Origin: Gemmatimonadaceae bacterium | Lineage (GTDB): Bacteria > Gemmatimonadota > Gemmatimonadetes > Gemmatimonadales > Gemmatimonadaceae | Reading direction: 5' to 3' | DNA: 42,691 nucleotides | NCBI GenBank assembly: GCA_013361935.1 | Contig: JABFXC010000153.1 | Location: forward strand, 1-42,691 | In this document: one piece after another, positions 41,056 through 42,691 of the stretch | How the letters are laid out: each line of letters begins with the position of its first letter | How positions within the stretch are numbered: position 1 is the first letter of the stretch | Notes under the pieces: model-generated | Told to the model about the DNA's origin: nothing | Database searches by the model: none | Seen by the model: the letters and a program-made list of their open reading frames with translations, nothing else | Made by a program: the position numbers and the translations under genes

Positions 41056-42038
41056 GCCGGCCACTCGAGCGCGCCGACGAGCTGCCTGACGGTCGCGTGG
41101 TGCCGCTCGCACCAGTGGTCGAGCTCGAGCACCACGCGCTCGGGCGCGCGCGGATCGCGCATCGCGGCGGTGCCGATGCCGACCACGCTAGCCCCGGCCA
41201 TGATGTACTGGAGCGCGTCGGTCGCCGAGGCGACGCCGCCCACCCCGATGATCGGGACGCCCGGAAGCGCGCGACTGACCTTCCACGTCGCGAGCACCCC
41301 GACGGGGAGCAGTCCGGGTCCGCTCACCCCGCCCGTGCCGAAGCCGAGCGCGGGGCGGCGGCGCTCGACGTCGATCACGAGGCCGGGGAGCGTGTTGACC
41401 AGGGTCAGCCCGTCGGCGCCGGCGTCGATCGCGACTCGCGCCGCGGCGACGATGTCCGCGAGCGCCGGCGAGAGCTTCTCGAGGAGGGGCCGCCGAGTCG
41501 CGGCGCGCGCGCCGGCCACCACCGCGCGCAGCGTCGCCGGGTCCGCGCCGAACTCCATCCCCCCGGCACGAACGTTAGGGCAACTCACATTCAGCTCGTA
41601 GGCGTCTGGGGCGCGCGCCTTCCACTCGTTCTCCTCGAGCCCGCGCACGACGGTCGCGAAATCCTCCACCGCGCTCCCGACGACGTTCACGATCACGCGT
41701 GGACCGCGCGCGCCCAGGTCGTCGAGGAGCTCGGGGAGATGCCGGCGGCGGACCTCCTCGAGCCCCGGGTTCGCCAGGCCGACGGCGTTGATCATCCCGC
41801 CCCCGAACTCGGCGACGCGGGGCGCCGGCGCCCCCGCGCGCGGCGCGACGCTCACCGCCTTCGTCACGATTCCCCCGAGCGACCCGAGGCGCACGACGCC
41901 GGCGAGCTCGCGACCGTAGCCCGCGGTGCCCGCGGCGAGCACGATCGGGTTCGCGAACTCGATCCCGGCGACCGTCATCGCGAGCCGTCCCGCCGCGGGC
42001 CCCGGAGTGATGCTCGGTTTGGTCACGCTCGTGGTCAT
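41052..42038 (-). CDS. pyrD: dihydroorotate dehydrogenase, class 1B type
   Basis: 328 residues. Flavin barrel enzyme oxidising dihydroorotate to orotate. N-terminal MTVAGIEFANPIVLAAGTAG, then ELNVSCPNVRAGG with the catalytic cysteine (class 1; the class 2 enzymes have serine), LTLVNTLPG and PIIGVGGVASATDALQYIMAGA. The class 1B enzyme normally pairs with the PyrK electron-transfer subunit, which is not adjacent here. ATG 42038 overlaps the stop of the upstream gene as ATGA, and pyrF follows with a GTGA overlap. carB, another pyrimidine gene, lies 6 kb away in the sugar cluster. Confidence 0.94.
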   Translation of the reverse strand: MTTSVTKPSITPGPAAGRLAMTVAGIEFANPIVLAAGTAGYGRELAGVVRLGSLGGIVTKAVSVAPRAGAPAPRVAEFGGGMINAVGLANPGLEEVRRRHLPELLDDLGARGPRVIVNVVGSAVEDFATVVRGLEENEWKARAPDAYELNVSCPNVRAGGMEFGADPATLRAVVAGARAATRRPLLEKLSPALADIVAAARVAIDAGADGLTLVNTLPGLVIDVERRRPALGFGTGGVSGPGLLPVGVLATWKVSRALPGVPIIGVGGVASATDALQYIMAGASVVGIGTAAMRDPRAPERVVLELDHWCERHHATVRQLVGALEWPA

Positions 42039-42691
42039 GGGCGCGTGGCGGCGGGTGGCGTCGCCGTGCTGCGGCGGCGGTCGAGGCTGTCGTTGAAGAT
42101 CACGATCGCGCGGTCCCAGCTCTGCCGCAACAGGGTGTCGCTGGGGATCGCGAGGGTGTCGCCGGTCGCGTGCCCGTCGAGCGCGCGCAGATACGGGGAA
42201 TCGGGCCAGCGGCCGCGCGCGATGCGAACGTAGTCGGCGGCGGAATCTCCGGCGAGCCGCGCCGCGGCGAGCCATCCCTTCGCGGCGAGGGGCGATGCGG
42301 TCGGAATGCGCACGAACAATTCGCGCGCGGCCCGCGGTGCCGCCAGGCTGTCGCGCACGATCTCGGCGGCGAGAAACGATCCGGCGCCGCCGCCGGTGTC
42401 GGAGGCGATCAGCGTCCGAGCGAGGAGGATCGCGCTGGACGTCCGGCCGGGGGCGCCTTCCGCATCGCGCGCGCGCTTCACGATCTCGTCGAACGAGGGC
42501 GCGCCGTGGACCGCGGCGGCGAGCATCGCGTCGCGGGCGCGGGCGACCAGCGCGGTGTCGGCGCTCAGCCGCGGCACGGGAGCGAGCAGCTCGCGAGCCT
42601 CGACGTCGCGATTGGCGGCGAGGAGCAGCTCGGCGAGCGTGACGCGCGCCGCCGCGCGCAGCTCCGCGTCGCCCCGCGACGCGGAAACGGC
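42035..42691 (-). CDS. repeat-type (TPR-like) protein, 5' end beyond window edge
   Basis: 218 residues visible; the frame stays open to the window end, so the N-terminus is missing. The sequence is Ala/Arg-rich with helical pairs such as RVTLAELLLAANRDVEAREL, TSSAILLARTLIASDT and ASPLAAKGWLAAARLAGDSA, which look like TPR/helical repeats. No other domain is recognised. A Pro/Thr-rich tail (STATPPAATRP) ends it. The stop overlaps the pyrD ATG. Possibly a periplasmic protein with a signal peptide outside the window; its function and its link to pyrimidine synthesis are unknown. Confidence 0.7.
   Translation of the reverse strand, partial: AVSASRGDAELRAAARVTLAELLLAANRDVEARELLAPVPRLSADTALVARARDAMLAAAVHGAPSFDEIVKRARDAEGAPGRTSSAILLARTLIASDTGGGAGSFLAAEIVRDSLAAPRAARELFVRIPTASPLAAKGWLAAARLAGDSAADYVRIARGRWPDSPYLRALDGHATGDTLAIPSDTLLRQSWDRAIVIFNDSLDRRRSTATPPAATRP

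Overview
The window is high-GC, densely packed bacterial DNA from a Gram-negative organism: there are outer-membrane assembly (BamD), capsule export (Wza, Wzi) and OmpA-type genes. Gene content, the long SecA and the strong GC bias would fit Gemmatimonadota, but that placement is inference and no rRNA is present to test it. I support 38 protein-coding genes, 37 of them on the minus strand, so transcription runs from high to low coordinates. Many neighbours overlap by 1-20 bases (ATGA, GTGA, TGATG junctions). I see no tRNA, rRNA, CRISPR array, transposase or prophage gene.

Read in transcription order: (1) 42691-40363, a partial repeat-type protein, then pyrD and pyrF. (2) 40343-36825, ribosomal and RNA polymerase genes rpmJ-rpsM-rpsK-rpsD, then rpoA-rplQ-rpmB, closed by a clear terminator. 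(3) 36767-27364, sugar-nucleotide genes: gmd and rmd (GDP-6-deoxyhexose, probably GDP-D-rhamnose), carB inserted in the overlapping run, then wbpD-wbpB-wbpE-wbpA, a full set for UDP-2,3-diacetamido-2,3-dideoxy-glucuronate. Two copies of a palindromic intergenic repeat sit here. (4) 27118-22297, capsule/exopolysaccharide export: wzi, wza and the tyrosine autokinase wzc.

(5) 22313-18207 is the most interesting part. Continuing directly from wzc with overlapping genes is a compact peptide-maturation cassette: a nucleotidyltransferase fused to an S26-type Ser/His signal-peptidase domain, an HPr-kinase-like P-loop protein, a PqqD-like peptide-binding protein (RRE), a radical SAM/SPASM enzyme, and a 59-residue peptide gene (18207-18386) with a strong ribosome binding site, a YxxP leader motif and a four-cysteine tail. 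I read this as an uncharacterised ribosomally made, post-translationally modified peptide (RiPP) system joined to a polysaccharide export operon. (6) Directly downstream are three exported proteins: a lipoprotein with Asp-box repeats, a secreted protein with a FlgD/type-IX-like C-terminal domain, and a PorV-like barrel fused to an OmpA domain. They could be surface partners of the same system.

(7) 13585-9195: ugd and uxs (UDP-glucuronate to UDP-xylose), a TPR protein, bamD and nadD. (8) 9186-2823: secA with a terminator, radC and the (p)ppGpp synthetase/hydrolase rel. (9) 2043-2792 is the only plus-strand gene, a small membrane-anchored protein of unknown function, diverging from uvrB, which runs off the left edge. 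Glycosyltransferases, a flippase and a polymerase for the polysaccharide are not in the window.
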